Below are positions 54,156-62,903 of a stretch of 64,000 nt of DNA, piece after piece (within the stretch, counting starts at the first letter, position 1; each line of letters starts with the position of its first letter). The stretch is taken from contig NZ_NWTI01000004.1 of NCBI RefSeq assembly GCF_002531575.1, forward strand, positions 1 to 64,000, read 5' to 3'. Position numbers and translations under genes: made by a program. The notes beneath the pieces are model-generated. The model ran no database searches and was not told where the DNA came from. It saw only the letters and a program-made list of their open reading frames with translations. The stretch is from Bradyrhizobium sp. Y36. GTDB taxonomy: Bacteria; Pseudomonadota; Alphaproteobacteria; Rhizobiales; Xanthobacteraceae.

Positions 54156-54242
54156 CGTCATTGCGAGGAGCGAAGCGACGAAGCAATCCAGACCGCCTCT
54201 GCGGATACTTTGCTGGATTGCTTCGCTGCGCTCGCGATGACG
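54156..54242. repeat. Palindromic intergenic repeat, family E (second copy)
   Basis: CGTCATTGCGAGGAGCGAAGC (from 54156) pairs with GCTTCGCTGCGCTCGCGATGACG (to 54242), and an inner GAAGCAATCCAG with CTGGATTGCTTC. Same family as 18225-18311. It lies between the epoxide hydrolase stop and the P450 fusion start, so any read-through from the former would cross it. Confidence 0.78.
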
Positions 54243-54246
54243 AGTG

Positions 54247-55242
54247 CTACCCAAACCGCCTTCTACGCCATTCGATCAGCTTGGCGCTGACCTCTTCCGG
54301 CTTCTCCTGCTGCGTCCAATGGCCGCTGTCCTTCACCAGGTATTTCTCGAGATCGCCGATCAGCTTTTCCATGCCGTCGGCCGCCGAGGGCGGCAGCACG
54401 GCGTCGTTCTCCGCCATGATCATCAGCGACGGCACGTGGATGTTATGGTCCAGCCCCTTCGCACGCTCCCAATTGCGGGTGAAATTGCGATACCAATTGA
54501 TGCCGCCGGTGAAGCCGGTCTTCGTGAACGTGTCGACGAACACCTTCTTCTCGTCGGCCGACAGGATCGGCGTGCGCGGATCGACCTTGGCATCGTAGGC
54601 CGCGATCATCTGCGGGAAGGCCAGATTGGTCTTTGCCGAGGCGCCAACCCCCGCGATCGGCGGCTCCTCCGGCTTCGCTGCCGGCCGCGCCAGCGGCTTG
54701 CGCATAAAGGCGTCGAAGGTCTGCTCGACCCGGCTGCCGAAAATCCTGTCCGGCTCGCGCGCGGGATCCTGGAACTGGACGATGTACATCTGCTCGCCGA
54801 AGCGCTGGCGGAACAGTGCGATCGGATCGACCGGCGCGCGGTCCCAATGCGGGGTGTTGACGCCGACAACACCGGCGACGCGCGAGGGATGCCGCAGCGG
54901 CATCTGCCAGACCACGAAGCCGCCCCAGTCATGACCGACGAAGATCGCCTTGTCGATGCCGAGATGATCCAGCAGCCCGACGAGATCGCCGGTCAGATGC
55001 TCCATGTCATAGGCCTCGACCGGCTCCGGCCGGTCGGTCGCGCCATAGCCGCGCTGGTCCGGGGCGATCACCCGGATGCCCGCCTCGCTCAGCGCCTTGA
55101 TCTGATGGCGCCAGGAAAAGGCGAGCTCGGGCCAGCCATGGCACAGCACGATCGGCGGCTTGTCGTCGGTCGGGCCCGCCTCGTAATAGCCCATGCGGAT
55201 TCCGTTCGTCTGCGCGAACTTGAGCGGCGGCATTTCAATCAT
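54247..55242 (-). CDS. Epoxide hydrolase-like alpha/beta hydrolase
   Basis: 331 residues from the ATG at 55242 with AGGAA upstream. The epoxide hydrolase pattern is clear: VLCHGWPELAFSWRHQIKAL (HGxP oxyanion motif), nucleophile elbow VGHDWGGFVVW with Asp as nucleophile, and final histidine in SGHWTQQEKPEEVS. It should hydrolyse epoxides to diols via an ester intermediate. It precedes the P450 fusion on the same strand with a repeat between, so P450-made epoxides are plausible substrates. Confidence 0.88.
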   Translation of the reverse strand: MIEMPPLKFAQTNGIRMGYYEAGPTDDKPPIVLCHGWPELAFSWRHQIKALSEAGIRVIAPDQRGYGATDRPEPVEAYDMEHLTGDLVGLLDHLGIDKAIFVGHDWGGFVVWQMPLRHPSRVAGVVGVNTPHWDRAPVDPIALFRQRFGEQMYIVQFQDPAREPDRIFGSRVEQTFDAFMRKPLARPAAKPEEPPIAGVGASAKTNLAFPQMIAAYDAKVDPRTPILSADEKKVFVDTFTKTGFTGGINWYRNFTRNWERAKGLDHNIHVPSLMIMAENDAVLPPSAADGMEKLIGDLEKYLVKDSGHWTQQEKPEEVSAKLIEWRRRRFG

Positions 55243-55264
55243 CGCAAGTTTCCTGGCAACATTC

Positions 55265-56815
55265 CTACTCAGCGGCGCCCTTGATGTCCGCCGCTGGCGG
55301 CGCATAGGCCGCCTCCAACGCGGCGAACTCGTCGGGCAGCATGTCGCACATCACCTGCACATGCGGGATGATGTTGGCGCCGACGATGAAGCCGAAATCG
55401 AGCTGGTCGCGATAGCTCTGCACGGTGATGTTGAGCGCCTGCCCGTGCGTCGAGATCGACACCGGGAAGATGTGCAACAGCTCGGCACCGGCAGCGTAAA
55501 GCGTCTGCCGCGGCCCGGGCACGTTGGACACCGTGATGTTGGCGGCCGGCGGCAGCACGTCCGACAGGTTCGAGCGGCTGTAAAGCAGCGCCAGGATCTG
55601 CACCATGATCGGCGCGCCCAGCATCGAGATGTTGGAGACCTGGGGCATCAGCGCGCGCAGCGGGTGCGACATCTCCTTGGACTTGGTCGACTGCGCGATG
55701 ATGGCCTCCAGCCGCGCCTTGGGGTCGTCGATGTTGGTCGCGATCGCGCAGATCATGCCGAACACCTGGTTGTTGGCCTCGGTGTTGCCCTCCTCCCGCA
55801 GCGAGATCGGCACGGCGGCCGTCAGGGATTTCGCCGGCAGCGTGCCATATTGCTGAAGGTAGCGGCGGACCACGCCGGAGGCGAGCGCCAGCACGACGTC
55901 GTTGAGCTTGCCGCCGGCGAGCTTCGCCAGCGCCTTCGCGCGCGACAGCGAGATCGACACGCCGGCAAAGCTTCGCTCCGACGAGATGGTCTTGTTCAGC
56001 ATCGTCGGCGGCGACACCATGCTGGCGAGGCTCTCGCGCGACTTGGGATCTGAGACCTTGCCGAGCACCTCGGACACGCTCTTGACCATGGTCGGGATGT
56101 TGCCAGCGAAGCGCACCGCGCTCTCGATCTGGTACATCGCGTTGTCGAACAGGATCGAACCGATGTCGCTCTTGCCGGTGCGCGGCAATTGCAGGTTTTG
56201 GGCGGCCTTGCCGGCATCGAGCGGCTGGTTGAACAGCTGCTGGTAGGAATCCAGGAGGTTCGCCGCGATGTCGCGCGGCTCCTGCCCGGGCTTGGCTCCG
56301 GCCGCCGGCGGATCGACCTGCCGCGGGATCGGCGAGATATCGTAGATCATGTTGGTCAGCGCCGCACCGGCACCGCCGTCGATCGCGGCATGGTGCATCT
56401 TGGAATAGAGCCCGACCTCGTTGTCCTTCATGCCCTCGAACACGTAGAACTCCCAGAGCGGGCGGGCGCGGTTGAGCAGCTTGGCGTGCATCCAGCCGAC
56501 GATGCGCTCCAGCGTGGCGCGGTCGCGCGGCTGCGGCAGGCTGGCGCGGAAAATGTGGCGGTCGATGTCGAACTGGTCGTCCTCGACCCAGGAGGGATGA
56601 TCGATGTCGAGCGGCGCCTTCTCCAGCCGCGCCTTGAGGATCGGCGCGATATGCAGGCGCGAGACGATCATCGCCTTGAAGTCTTCGAAGAAGTCGCCCT
56701 TGTAGTCGTCGGGCAGGCGAAAGATCGCCATGCTCCCGACATGCATCGGCATCTCCGGCGTTTCCAGATAGAGAAACGACGCGTCCAGCGACGACAGCTT
56801 CTTACCGTCAGCCAT
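55265..56815 (-). CDS. Wax ester synthase / diacylglycerol acyltransferase (WS/DGAT family)
   Basis: 516 residues from the ATG at 56815 with GGGAGG upstream. The catalytic HHxxxDG is MHHAAIDGGAG (H141, H142, D146, G147). N-terminal SLDASFLYLETPEMPMHVGSMAIF and C-terminal ANITVSNVPGPRQTLYAAG are conserved in the family. It esterifies acyl-CoA with an alcohol or diacylglycerol to make wax esters or triacylglycerol. Followed 22 bases later by the epoxide hydrolase gene and preceded by a hydrolase gene, so a lipid-ester function for the whole run is likely. Confidence 0.92.
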   Translation of the reverse strand: MADGKKLSSLDASFLYLETPEMPMHVGSMAIFRLPDDYKGDFFEDFKAMIVSRLHIAPILKARLEKAPLDIDHPSWVEDDQFDIDRHIFRASLPQPRDRATLERIVGWMHAKLLNRARPLWEFYVFEGMKDNEVGLYSKMHHAAIDGGAGAALTNMIYDISPIPRQVDPPAAGAKPGQEPRDIAANLLDSYQQLFNQPLDAGKAAQNLQLPRTGKSDIGSILFDNAMYQIESAVRFAGNIPTMVKSVSEVLGKVSDPKSRESLASMVSPPTMLNKTISSERSFAGVSISLSRAKALAKLAGGKLNDVVLALASGVVRRYLQQYGTLPAKSLTAAVPISLREEGNTEANNQVFGMICAIATNIDDPKARLEAIIAQSTKSKEMSHPLRALMPQVSNISMLGAPIMVQILALLYSRSNLSDVLPPAANITVSNVPGPRQTLYAAGAELLHIFPVSISTHGQALNITVQSYRDQLDFGFIVGANIIPHVQVMCDMLPDEFAALEAAYAPPAADIKGAAE

Positions 56816-56860
56816 AGTTCCCTCCCGCAACGATTGACGGGCGCCTTCTGGCGCTTCTCG

Positions 56861-57661
56861 TCAGGCCGATATTGCCTGCTCCGGCGGGGCATATGCAATG
56901 GCAAACGGCCCTGCCCGGTCAAATGGCGAGAACTCCCCTTCCGGTTGCGCCAGCCGGTCCGCCACGGCCCATAGCGCCGCGGGGTTCACCCCGAGCCCGA
57001 TATGGCTCGCCAGGAGCACCTCGATGTTCTCGGCCCGATCGGAGGGACGGAGCAGGCAGGTCCGCCAGTTCACTACGCCGTCGGCGCGCGAATAGATCGA
57101 CGTCGCCGGCACCGGCAGATCACCGGCGATCGCCTCGCGCGCCTCAGCAAGATCCTCGACCCGTTCCCCCGACAGCGCCTCGTAGAGCCGCGTGGCGTTG
57201 GTTGCCCGCACATCGTTGGCAAACGGGCTGCCGAGCGTGATGACATAGCGAACCATGTCGGGTGCCCAAAGCGCGAGATCGCGGGCATAGACGCCGCCGA
57301 GGCTCCAGCCGACGAGGCTGACCTTGCGTCCGCTCGCACGATGGATCTCGGCAAGACGGGCGCGCAAGGCGTCCCGCATCCGGCCGAGGCCGCCGAGATT
57401 GCGGCCCATCCGCCAGGCCTGCGCCTCGTAGCCGAGCTCACTGAGATAGCGCCGCATCGGCACCATCGAGAGATCGCTGGCGAGGAAGCCCGGCAGCGCC
57501 AACACCGGATGGCCGTCGCCCCGCGGCGCCCGCATCAGGATCGGCGACAGCAGCAGGCTCGCATTGAGCTCGAACAGGCCGCGGGCTTCTGCCAGCAGCA
57601 GGCCGAGGCTCGGCGGACGAAGCCGGCCTGCCTCCTGCGCCCCCTCCGGCCCGGGCGACAT
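56861..57661 (-). CDS. Alpha/beta hydrolase, paralogue of the 43.3 kb hydrolase
   Basis: 266 residues. APRGDGHPVLALPGFLASD, the elbow VSLVGWSLGGVYARDLA, PATSIYSRADGVVNWRTCL and ASHIGLGVNPAALWAVADRLAQ match the protein at 43279-44049 closely. It lies two bases after the DUF6489-like gene and 45 before the WS/DGAT gene, on the same strand, so it is probably co-transcribed. An acyl-ester hydrolase or lipase role fits this context. Confidence 0.86.
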   Translation of the reverse strand: MSPGPEGAQEAGRLRPPSLGLLLAEARGLFELNASLLLSPILMRAPRGDGHPVLALPGFLASDLSMVPMRRYLSELGYEAQAWRMGRNLGGLGRMRDALRARLAEIHRASGRKVSLVGWSLGGVYARDLALWAPDMVRYVITLGSPFANDVRATNATRLYEALSGERVEDLAEAREAIAGDLPVPATSIYSRADGVVNWRTCLLRPSDRAENIEVLLASHIGLGVNPAALWAVADRLAQPEGEFSPFDRAGPFAIAYAPPEQAISA

Positions 57662-57663
57662 TG

Positions 57664-57921
57664 CTATTTCTTCTTGTCGCTGCTGCGCGTGCCGCCGAGG
57701 CCGGCCATGGTGACGAACATGTCCTGGAAGCGCTCGGCGATCTTCGGATCGAAGGTGAACCAGCTCTGGATCAGCGATTCCGGCGAGACCTTCTCGATGT
57801 TGCTGAGCACCTGCTGCTGCAGCTTGTCCATCACCGCCGTTTGCATCGGCGCCACGTCGGGCAGACCGAAGAACTGGCGGGCCTCGAGGGGGGTGCAGTC
57901 GATTTCGATGTTAACTTTCAT
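57664..57921 (-). CDS. Small DUF6489-like protein
   Basis: 85 residues from the ATG at 57921 with GGAGGGGA upstream. MKVNIEIDCTPLEARQFFGLPDVAPMQTAVMDKLQQQVLSNIEKVSPESLIQSWF is followed by a basic tail (SSDKKK). A conserved uncharacterised family in alphaproteobacteria, usually next to lipid or hydrolase genes. It has no signal or membrane segment. First gene of the minus-strand run into the hydrolase and WS/DGAT. Its role is unknown; a small accessory factor is a guess from its position. Confidence 0.72.
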   Translation of the reverse strand: MKVNIEIDCTPLEARQFFGLPDVAPMQTAVMDKLQQQVLSNIEKVSPESLIQSWFTFDPKIAERFQDMFVTMAGLGGTRSSDKKK

Positions 57922-58224
57922 GTCCCCTCCAGAAGAGATTCGAGCGGCCTGACCGAGTATCGCCGCGAGTTGTGGTGCGACGCAAGCGACCTGATGCAGG
58001 GGCGCCGCGCGCCTATCCTGCAATCGGCCGATATGGTCAACCAAAGTCGAAGGGGGCGAACCCCATGCCTGGCAGCATGGTCAGCATTGCTGCACAGCGG
58101 TGCAACTTGGCGCGTTCCTTGCTGGAATGGCGCTTGCACCGGTCGAGAACTCTGGGCAACATGGATCAATCAGGCCGCCGAACAATCAAAAATCATCGGC
58201 TGGGCAGTGTGGAGAGGGTCAAGA
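57922..58224. other. Gene-free divergent region before the peptide transporter
   Basis: About 300 bases between the divergent DUF6489-like and binding-protein genes. No credible coding frame or strong palindrome was seen. It must hold promoters for both directions. A GGAGAGGG ribosome site occurs at its right end. Confidence 0.6.
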
Positions 58225-59820
58225 ATGTTAGTCGGTCGAACTCTGTTTGCGGCGACGCTCGCCGGTACGCTTGCGTTGACGGTCACGCCGGCGTCGAGCC
58301 AGACGCTGCGTTATGCCAACCAGGGTGACCTGAAATCCCTCGACCCCTACACGCTCAACGAGAGCACCACCCACGCCCATCTCGGTCACGTCTATCAAGG
58401 CCTCACCGCGCGCGACAAGGACCTCAAGATCATTCCGGCGCTGGCGGAAAGCTGGGAAACGCCGGAGCCGACCCGCTGGCGCTTCCATTTGCGCAAGGGC
58501 GTGAAATTCCACAACGGCGATCCTTTCACCGCCGACGACGTCGTGTTCTCCGCCGATCGCGTCCGCAAGAAGGGGTCCAATATGCAGACCCGCCTTGCGC
58601 CGGACGTCAAGGTCGTGAAGGTCGACGACTACACGGTCGACTTCGTCCTGCCCTCGCCCAATCCCATCCTGCACAATTCGTGGGATGTCTGGTACATCAT
58701 GGACAAGAAATGGGCCGAGGAGAACAACGTCGTCGATCCGACGCCGGTTGCGGCGACCACGCCGAGCTACGCCTCGCTGCACGAGAACGGCACGGGCCCC
58801 TTCATCATCGAGAGCCATCAGCCCGGCGTGAAGACGGTGTTCAAGGCCAACCCCAATTACTGGGGCAAGATGGAAGGCAATCTGAAGGAGATCATCTTCA
58901 CCCCGATTTCCTCCGATGCGACCCGCGTCGCTGCGCTGCTTTCGGGTGAAGTGGACGTCATCGAGCCGGTGCCGATCCAGGATATCTCCCGCGTCGATTC
59001 CAGCCCGAATGCCCAGGTGCTGAAGGGGCCCGAGCTGCGCACCATCTTCATCGGCTTCGACCAGACCCGTGACGAGCTGCTCTACTCCAACATCAAGGGC
59101 AAGAATCCCTTCAAGGACGCCCGCGTCCGCGAAGCCTTCTACAAGGCGATCGACATCGAGCTGATCAAGACGCGCGTGATGCGCGGGCTGTCGACGCCCT
59201 CGGCCCTGATGATCGCGCCGGAACTGTTCGCGCTGTCCAAGGAGTTCACGCGGCCGAAATTCGACCCTGACGGTGCCAAGAAGCTCCTGACCGAGGCGGG
59301 CTACCCCGACGGCTTCGAAGTCACGATGGATTGCCCGAACGATCGCTATGTCAACGACGCCGCGATCTGCCAGGCCGTCGTCGGCATGCTTGCCCGCATC
59401 GGTGTCAAGATCAATCTCCTGGCGCAGCCGAAGGCGCAGTACTTCGCCAAGGTGCTCAAGCAGGGCGGCTACCAGACCTCGTTCTATCTGCTGGGCTGGA
59501 CGCCGAGCACGATGGACTCGCACAACGTGCTCTACGACATCATGGGCTGCCGCGACGATGCGAAATCCTCCCGTGGCGAGGCCAATCTCGGCGGCTATTG
59601 CAACAAGGAATTCGACGCCATCACCGACAAGGTGCTGGTCGAGACCGACACCGCCAAGCGCAACCAGCTGATCAAGCAGGCTTACGACATCAGCATCAAG
59701 GACTGGGCCTACATTCCGCTGCATCAGCAGGCGCTGGCCTGGGGCGTCTCGAAGAAGGTCAACCTGCCGCAGCGCGCGGACAATCTGGTCATGTTCCACT
59801 GGGCGACCAAGAAAGAATAG
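58225..59820 (+). CDS. Peptide ABC transporter substrate-binding protein (DppA/OppA family)
   Basis: 531 residues from the ATG at 58225. Signal peptide MLVGRTLFAATLAGTLALTVTPASSQ. The family 5 binding protein begins LRYANQGDLKSLDPYTLNESTTHAHLGHVYQGL. RWRFHLRKGVKFHNGDPFTADDVVFSADRV and PFKDARVREAFYKAIDIELI are diagnostic. It binds oligopeptides, or nickel/opine-like solutes in some relatives. First gene of a five-gene ABC operon and followed by a strong hairpin, so it is probably expressed more than the rest. Confidence 0.92.
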   Translation: MLVGRTLFAATLAGTLALTVTPASSQTLRYANQGDLKSLDPYTLNESTTHAHLGHVYQGLTARDKDLKIIPALAESWETPEPTRWRFHLRKGVKFHNGDPFTADDVVFSADRVRKKGSNMQTRLAPDVKVVKVDDYTVDFVLPSPNPILHNSWDVWYIMDKKWAEENNVVDPTPVAATTPSYASLHENGTGPFIIESHQPGVKTVFKANPNYWGKMEGNLKEIIFTPISSDATRVAALLSGEVDVIEPVPIQDISRVDSSPNAQVLKGPELRTIFIGFDQTRDELLYSNIKGKNPFKDARVREAFYKAIDIELIKTRVMRGLSTPSALMIAPELFALSKEFTRPKFDPDGAKKLLTEAGYPDGFEVTMDCPNDRYVNDAAICQAVVGMLARIGVKINLLAQPKAQYFAKVLKQGGYQTSFYLLGWTPSTMDSHNVLYDIMGCRDDAKSSRGEANLGGYCNKEFDAITDKVLVETDTAKRNQLIKQAYDISIKDWAYIPLHQQALAWGVSKKVNLPQRADNLVMFHWATKKE

Positions 59821-59835
59821 CGTTGGTTGAACACG

Positions 59836-59874
59836 AGGTCCCGGCAGCGTGAGGCTCCCGGGACCTTTCCTTTT
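59836..59874 (+). terminator. Intra-operon hairpin with T-rich tail
   Basis: AGGTCCCGG (59836-59844) pairs with CCGGGACCT (59858-59866) and is followed by TTCCTTTT. It fits a partial terminator or 3' stabiliser after the binding-protein gene and before the permease genes. Confidence 0.7.
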
Positions 59875-59924
59875 CCGGCTGACAAAGCCGTCGGCTGCAC
59901 GCACACCCAAGGACAGTGGAAGGC

Positions 59925-60905
59925 ATGCTCGCTTTCACTCTTCGCCGCGCCGTTCAGGCTATCGGCGTCATGTTCGCCGTCGGCATCATCGCGTTCTCGA
60001 TGTTCCGTTTCGCCGGCGATCCCGTCAACCAGATCGTCTCGATCGACACATCGGCGGCCGAACGCGAGATCGTGCGCAAGTCGCTCGGCCTCGACGACCC
60101 CGTGCCGGTGCAGTTCGTTCGCTATTTCGCCGACGCGGCGCAATTCAAGTTCGGCGTTTCCTACCAGTTCCGCCAGCCGGTCTCGACGCTGCTGATGGAG
60201 CGCATGCCCGCCACGCTGGAACTGGCGATCTGCGCCACCGTGTTTGCGATGGTGTTCGGCATCCTGATGGGCGTCTATTCGGCGCTCAGGCGCGACACCA
60301 TGCTGGCCAAGTTACTCCAGGCGATTTCGCTGATCGGCATCTCGCTGCCGACGTTCCTGATCGGCATCCTGCTGATCTATCTGTTCGCCGTGACGCTGGG
60401 CTGGTTGCCCTCGTTCGGCCGTGGCGAGGTGGTCAAGCTCGGCTGGTGGAGCACGGGCCTGCTCACGCTGTCGGGGCTGAAGGCGCTGATCATGCCCTCG
60501 ATCACGCTCGGCCTGTTCCAGATGACCTTGATCATGCGGCTGGTGCGCGCGGAGATGCTGGAAGTGCTGCGAACCGACTACATCCGCTTTGCCCGTGCCC
60601 GCGGACTCACCACGCGCGCCATCCATTTCGGCCACGCGCTGAAGAACACGCTGATTCCCGTGATCACGGTGGCCGGGCTCCAGTTTGGCTCGGTTATTGC
60701 ATTTTCGATCATCACCGAAACCGTGTTCCAATGGCCGGGCATGGGTCTTCTGTTCGTGCAGGCCGTGCAAAACGTCGATATCCCGATCATGGCCGCCTAT
60801 CTGCTGATGGTTTCGCTGATCTTCGTCACCATCAACCTGGTGGTCGACATCCTCTACACCGTGGTCGACCCGCGCCTGCGCGCGACCGTCGGCCGCGCCA
60901 CATAA
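59925..60905 (+). CDS. Peptide ABC transporter permease (DppB-like)
   Basis: 326 residues from the ATG at 59925; a GTG nine bases earlier is possible. The DppB pattern is clear: MLAFTLRRAVQAIGVMFAVGIIAFSMFRFAGDPVN, LGLDDPVPVQFVRYFADA, and the EAA loop in RTDYIRFARARGLTTRAIHFGHALKNTLIPVITV. Six membrane helices. It forms the channel with the DppC-like protein eleven bases downstream. Confidence 0.93.
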   Translation: MLAFTLRRAVQAIGVMFAVGIIAFSMFRFAGDPVNQIVSIDTSAAEREIVRKSLGLDDPVPVQFVRYFADAAQFKFGVSYQFRQPVSTLLMERMPATLELAICATVFAMVFGILMGVYSALRRDTMLAKLLQAISLIGISLPTFLIGILLIYLFAVTLGWLPSFGRGEVVKLGWWSTGLLTLSGLKALIMPSITLGLFQMTLIMRLVRAEMLEVLRTDYIRFARARGLTTRAIHFGHALKNTLIPVITVAGLQFGSVIAFSIITETVFQWPGMGLLFVQAVQNVDIPIMAAYLLMVSLIFVTINLVVDILYTVVDPRLRATVGRAT

Positions 60906-60916
60906 GGAAGCCCTGC

Positions 60917-61888
60917 ATGTCCGACGCAGTCGCCTCCAATCCCGACAAGCCGAGCGCACCGCCGGCGCAGGCCGGCCGCAGCTGGCTGAGCCGCGCGCTC
61001 GACAGCGACGTCTTCTATTCGTTCCGCCGCTCCAAGCTGACCATGGTGGCGGCGGCCATCACCGTGCTGTTCTTCCTGCTCGCGATCTTTGCGTCCGCGC
61101 TCGCGGTGCAGAACCCGTTCGATCCGGCGCAGCTCCAGTTGATGAACTCGCGCATCTCGCCGCTGTGGACCGCCGACGGCCAGAGCCCGTTCCTGCTCGG
61201 CACCGACGAGCAGGGCCGCGACGTGTTCTCCGCCATTCTCTACGGCATGCGCATCTCGCTCGCCGTCGGCGTTGCCGGCGTGATCTTCGCCGGTGCGCTC
61301 GGCATCGCGCTCGGCCTGATCGCCGGCTATTTCGGCGGCGCGGTGGATGGCGTGATCATGCGGATCGCCGACGTGCAGCTCACCTTCCCCGCCATTCTGA
61401 TCGCGCTGCTGGTCAACGGCATCGCCAAGTCGATCTTCGGCAACCGGCTGGATGCCACCAGCATGCTGGTGGTGCTGGTGATCTCGATCGGCCTGAGTTT
61501 CTGGGTGGGCTATGCCCGGACGGTGCGCGGCTCCGTGATGGTCGAGAAGAACAAGGACTACGTGGCCGCTGCGCAGCTGATCGGCCTGCCCGCGCCGAAG
61601 ATCATGCTGCGGCACGTGCTGCCCAACACGATGGGTCCGATCCTGGTCATCGCCACCATCAACCTGGCTCTCGCCATCATCACCGAGGCAACGCTCTCGT
61701 TCCTCGGCGTCGGCCTGCCCGATACCATGCCCTCGCTGGGCACGCTGATCCGCATCGGCAACAATTATCTGTTCGCCGGCGAATGGTGGATCGTCGCCTT
61801 CCCCGGCCTGGCGCTCGCCGGATTGATCCTGTCGATCAATTTGCTCGGCGACTGGCTGCGCGACGCGCTCAACCCGAAACTCCGATAA
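60917..61888 (+). CDS. Peptide ABC transporter permease (DppC-like)
   Basis: 323 residues from the ATG at 60917. The cytosolic N-terminal stretch is followed by SRALDSDVFYSFRRSKLTMVAAAITVLFFLLAIFA. LLGTDEQGRDVFSAILYGMRISLAVG and VEKNKDYVAAAQLIGLPAPKIMLRHVLPNT (EAA loop) are typical of DppC/OppC. It is 11 bases after dppB. Confidence 0.93.
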   Translation: MSDAVASNPDKPSAPPAQAGRSWLSRALDSDVFYSFRRSKLTMVAAAITVLFFLLAIFASALAVQNPFDPAQLQLMNSRISPLWTADGQSPFLLGTDEQGRDVFSAILYGMRISLAVGVAGVIFAGALGIALGLIAGYFGGAVDGVIMRIADVQLTFPAILIALLVNGIAKSIFGNRLDATSMLVVLVISIGLSFWVGYARTVRGSVMVEKNKDYVAAAQLIGLPAPKIMLRHVLPNTMGPILVIATINLALAIITEATLSFLGVGLPDTMPSLGTLIRIGNNYLFAGEWWIVAFPGLALAGLILSINLLGDWLRDALNPKLR

Positions 61889-61916
61889 GCAACATTTCGA
61901 CGAGTACGCCTCGCTC

Positions 61917-62903
61917 ATGACCGAACCCATCCTCTCCGTGCGCAACCTTCAGGTGGAGTTCGCCTCCCGCCGCGGCACGCTCCGCGCCATCGACGGCGTC
62001 TCCTTCGACATCGCCAGGGGAGAGGTGCTGGGCGTGGTCGGCGAATCCGGCGCCGGCAAATCCGTCACCGGCCTTGCCGTGATCGGCCTGATCGACCCGC
62101 CCGGCCGCATCGCCGGCGGCGAGATCCGTCTCGCCGGCCAGCGCATCGACAATCTGCCGCCGGAGCAGATGCGCCGCATCCGTGGAAAGCGGATCGGCAT
62201 GATCTTCCAGGATCCCCTCACTTCGCTCAATCCGCTCTACCGGGTCGGCGACCAGATCGTCGAGACGATCAGGACCCACCTGAACCTGTCCGAGACGGCG
62301 GCTCGCCGCCGCGCCATCGACCTGCTCGCCGAGGTCGGCATTCCCGCGCCGGAAAAGCGCATCGACGGCTATCCCCACGAATTCTCCGGCGGCATGCGCC
62401 AGCGCGTCGTGATCGCGCTCGCGATCTGCGCCGAGCCCGAGCTGATCATCGCGGACGAGCCGACCACCGCGCTCGACGTCTCCGTGCAGGCGCAGATCAT
62501 CTCGCTGATCAAGCGGCTCGGCCGCGACCACGGCACCGCCGTGATGCTGGTGACCCACGACATGGGCGTGATCGCGGAAACCTCGGACCGCGTCGCGGTG
62601 ATGTATGCCGGCCGTGTTGCCGAGATCGGCCCCGTGCAGGAGGTCGTCAGAAATCCCCTGCACCCTTACGCCAAGGGCTTGATGGGCGCGATCCCGACGC
62701 TGGCCGGCGAGGACAAGCGCCTCCAGCAGATCCCCGGTTCGATGCCGCGGCTCTCGGCGATCCCGCGCGGATGTTCGTTCAATCCGCGCTGCGCCTTTGC
62801 GTTCGACCGCTGCCGGGTCGATCGGCCCGAGCCGCTGCCGCGGGGCGCACAATCGGTCGCCTGCCATCTCTATGACAACGTGACGGCGGAGAGCGCGGCA
62901 TGA
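61917..62903 (+). CDS. Peptide ABC transporter ATPase (DppD-like)
   Basis: 328 residues. Walker A GESGAGKS, Q-loop FQDPLTSLNPLYRVG, signature FSGGMRQRVVIALA, Walker B LIIADEPTTALDV and switch His VTHDMG are all present. The C-terminal oligopeptide-transporter extension contains the cysteine-rich CSFNPRCAFAFDRC that can bind an Fe-S cluster. The stop overlaps the dppF start by four bases (ATGA). Confidence 0.93.
   Translation: MTEPILSVRNLQVEFASRRGTLRAIDGVSFDIARGEVLGVVGESGAGKSVTGLAVIGLIDPPGRIAGGEIRLAGQRIDNLPPEQMRRIRGKRIGMIFQDPLTSLNPLYRVGDQIVETIRTHLNLSETAARRRAIDLLAEVGIPAPEKRIDGYPHEFSGGMRQRVVIALAICAEPELIIADEPTTALDVSVQAQIISLIKRLGRDHGTAVMLVTHDMGVIAETSDRVAVMYAGRVAEIGPVQEVVRNPLHPYAKGLMGAIPTLAGEDKRLQQIPGSMPRLSAIPRGCSFNPRCAFAFDRCRVDRPEPLPRGAQSVACHLYDNVTAESAA

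Noticed and set aside
57661..59820. 719-residue version of the peptide-binding protein frame
   Set aside because: The extra N-terminal 188 codons lie over the divergent gene and promoter. A signal peptide begins at 58225.
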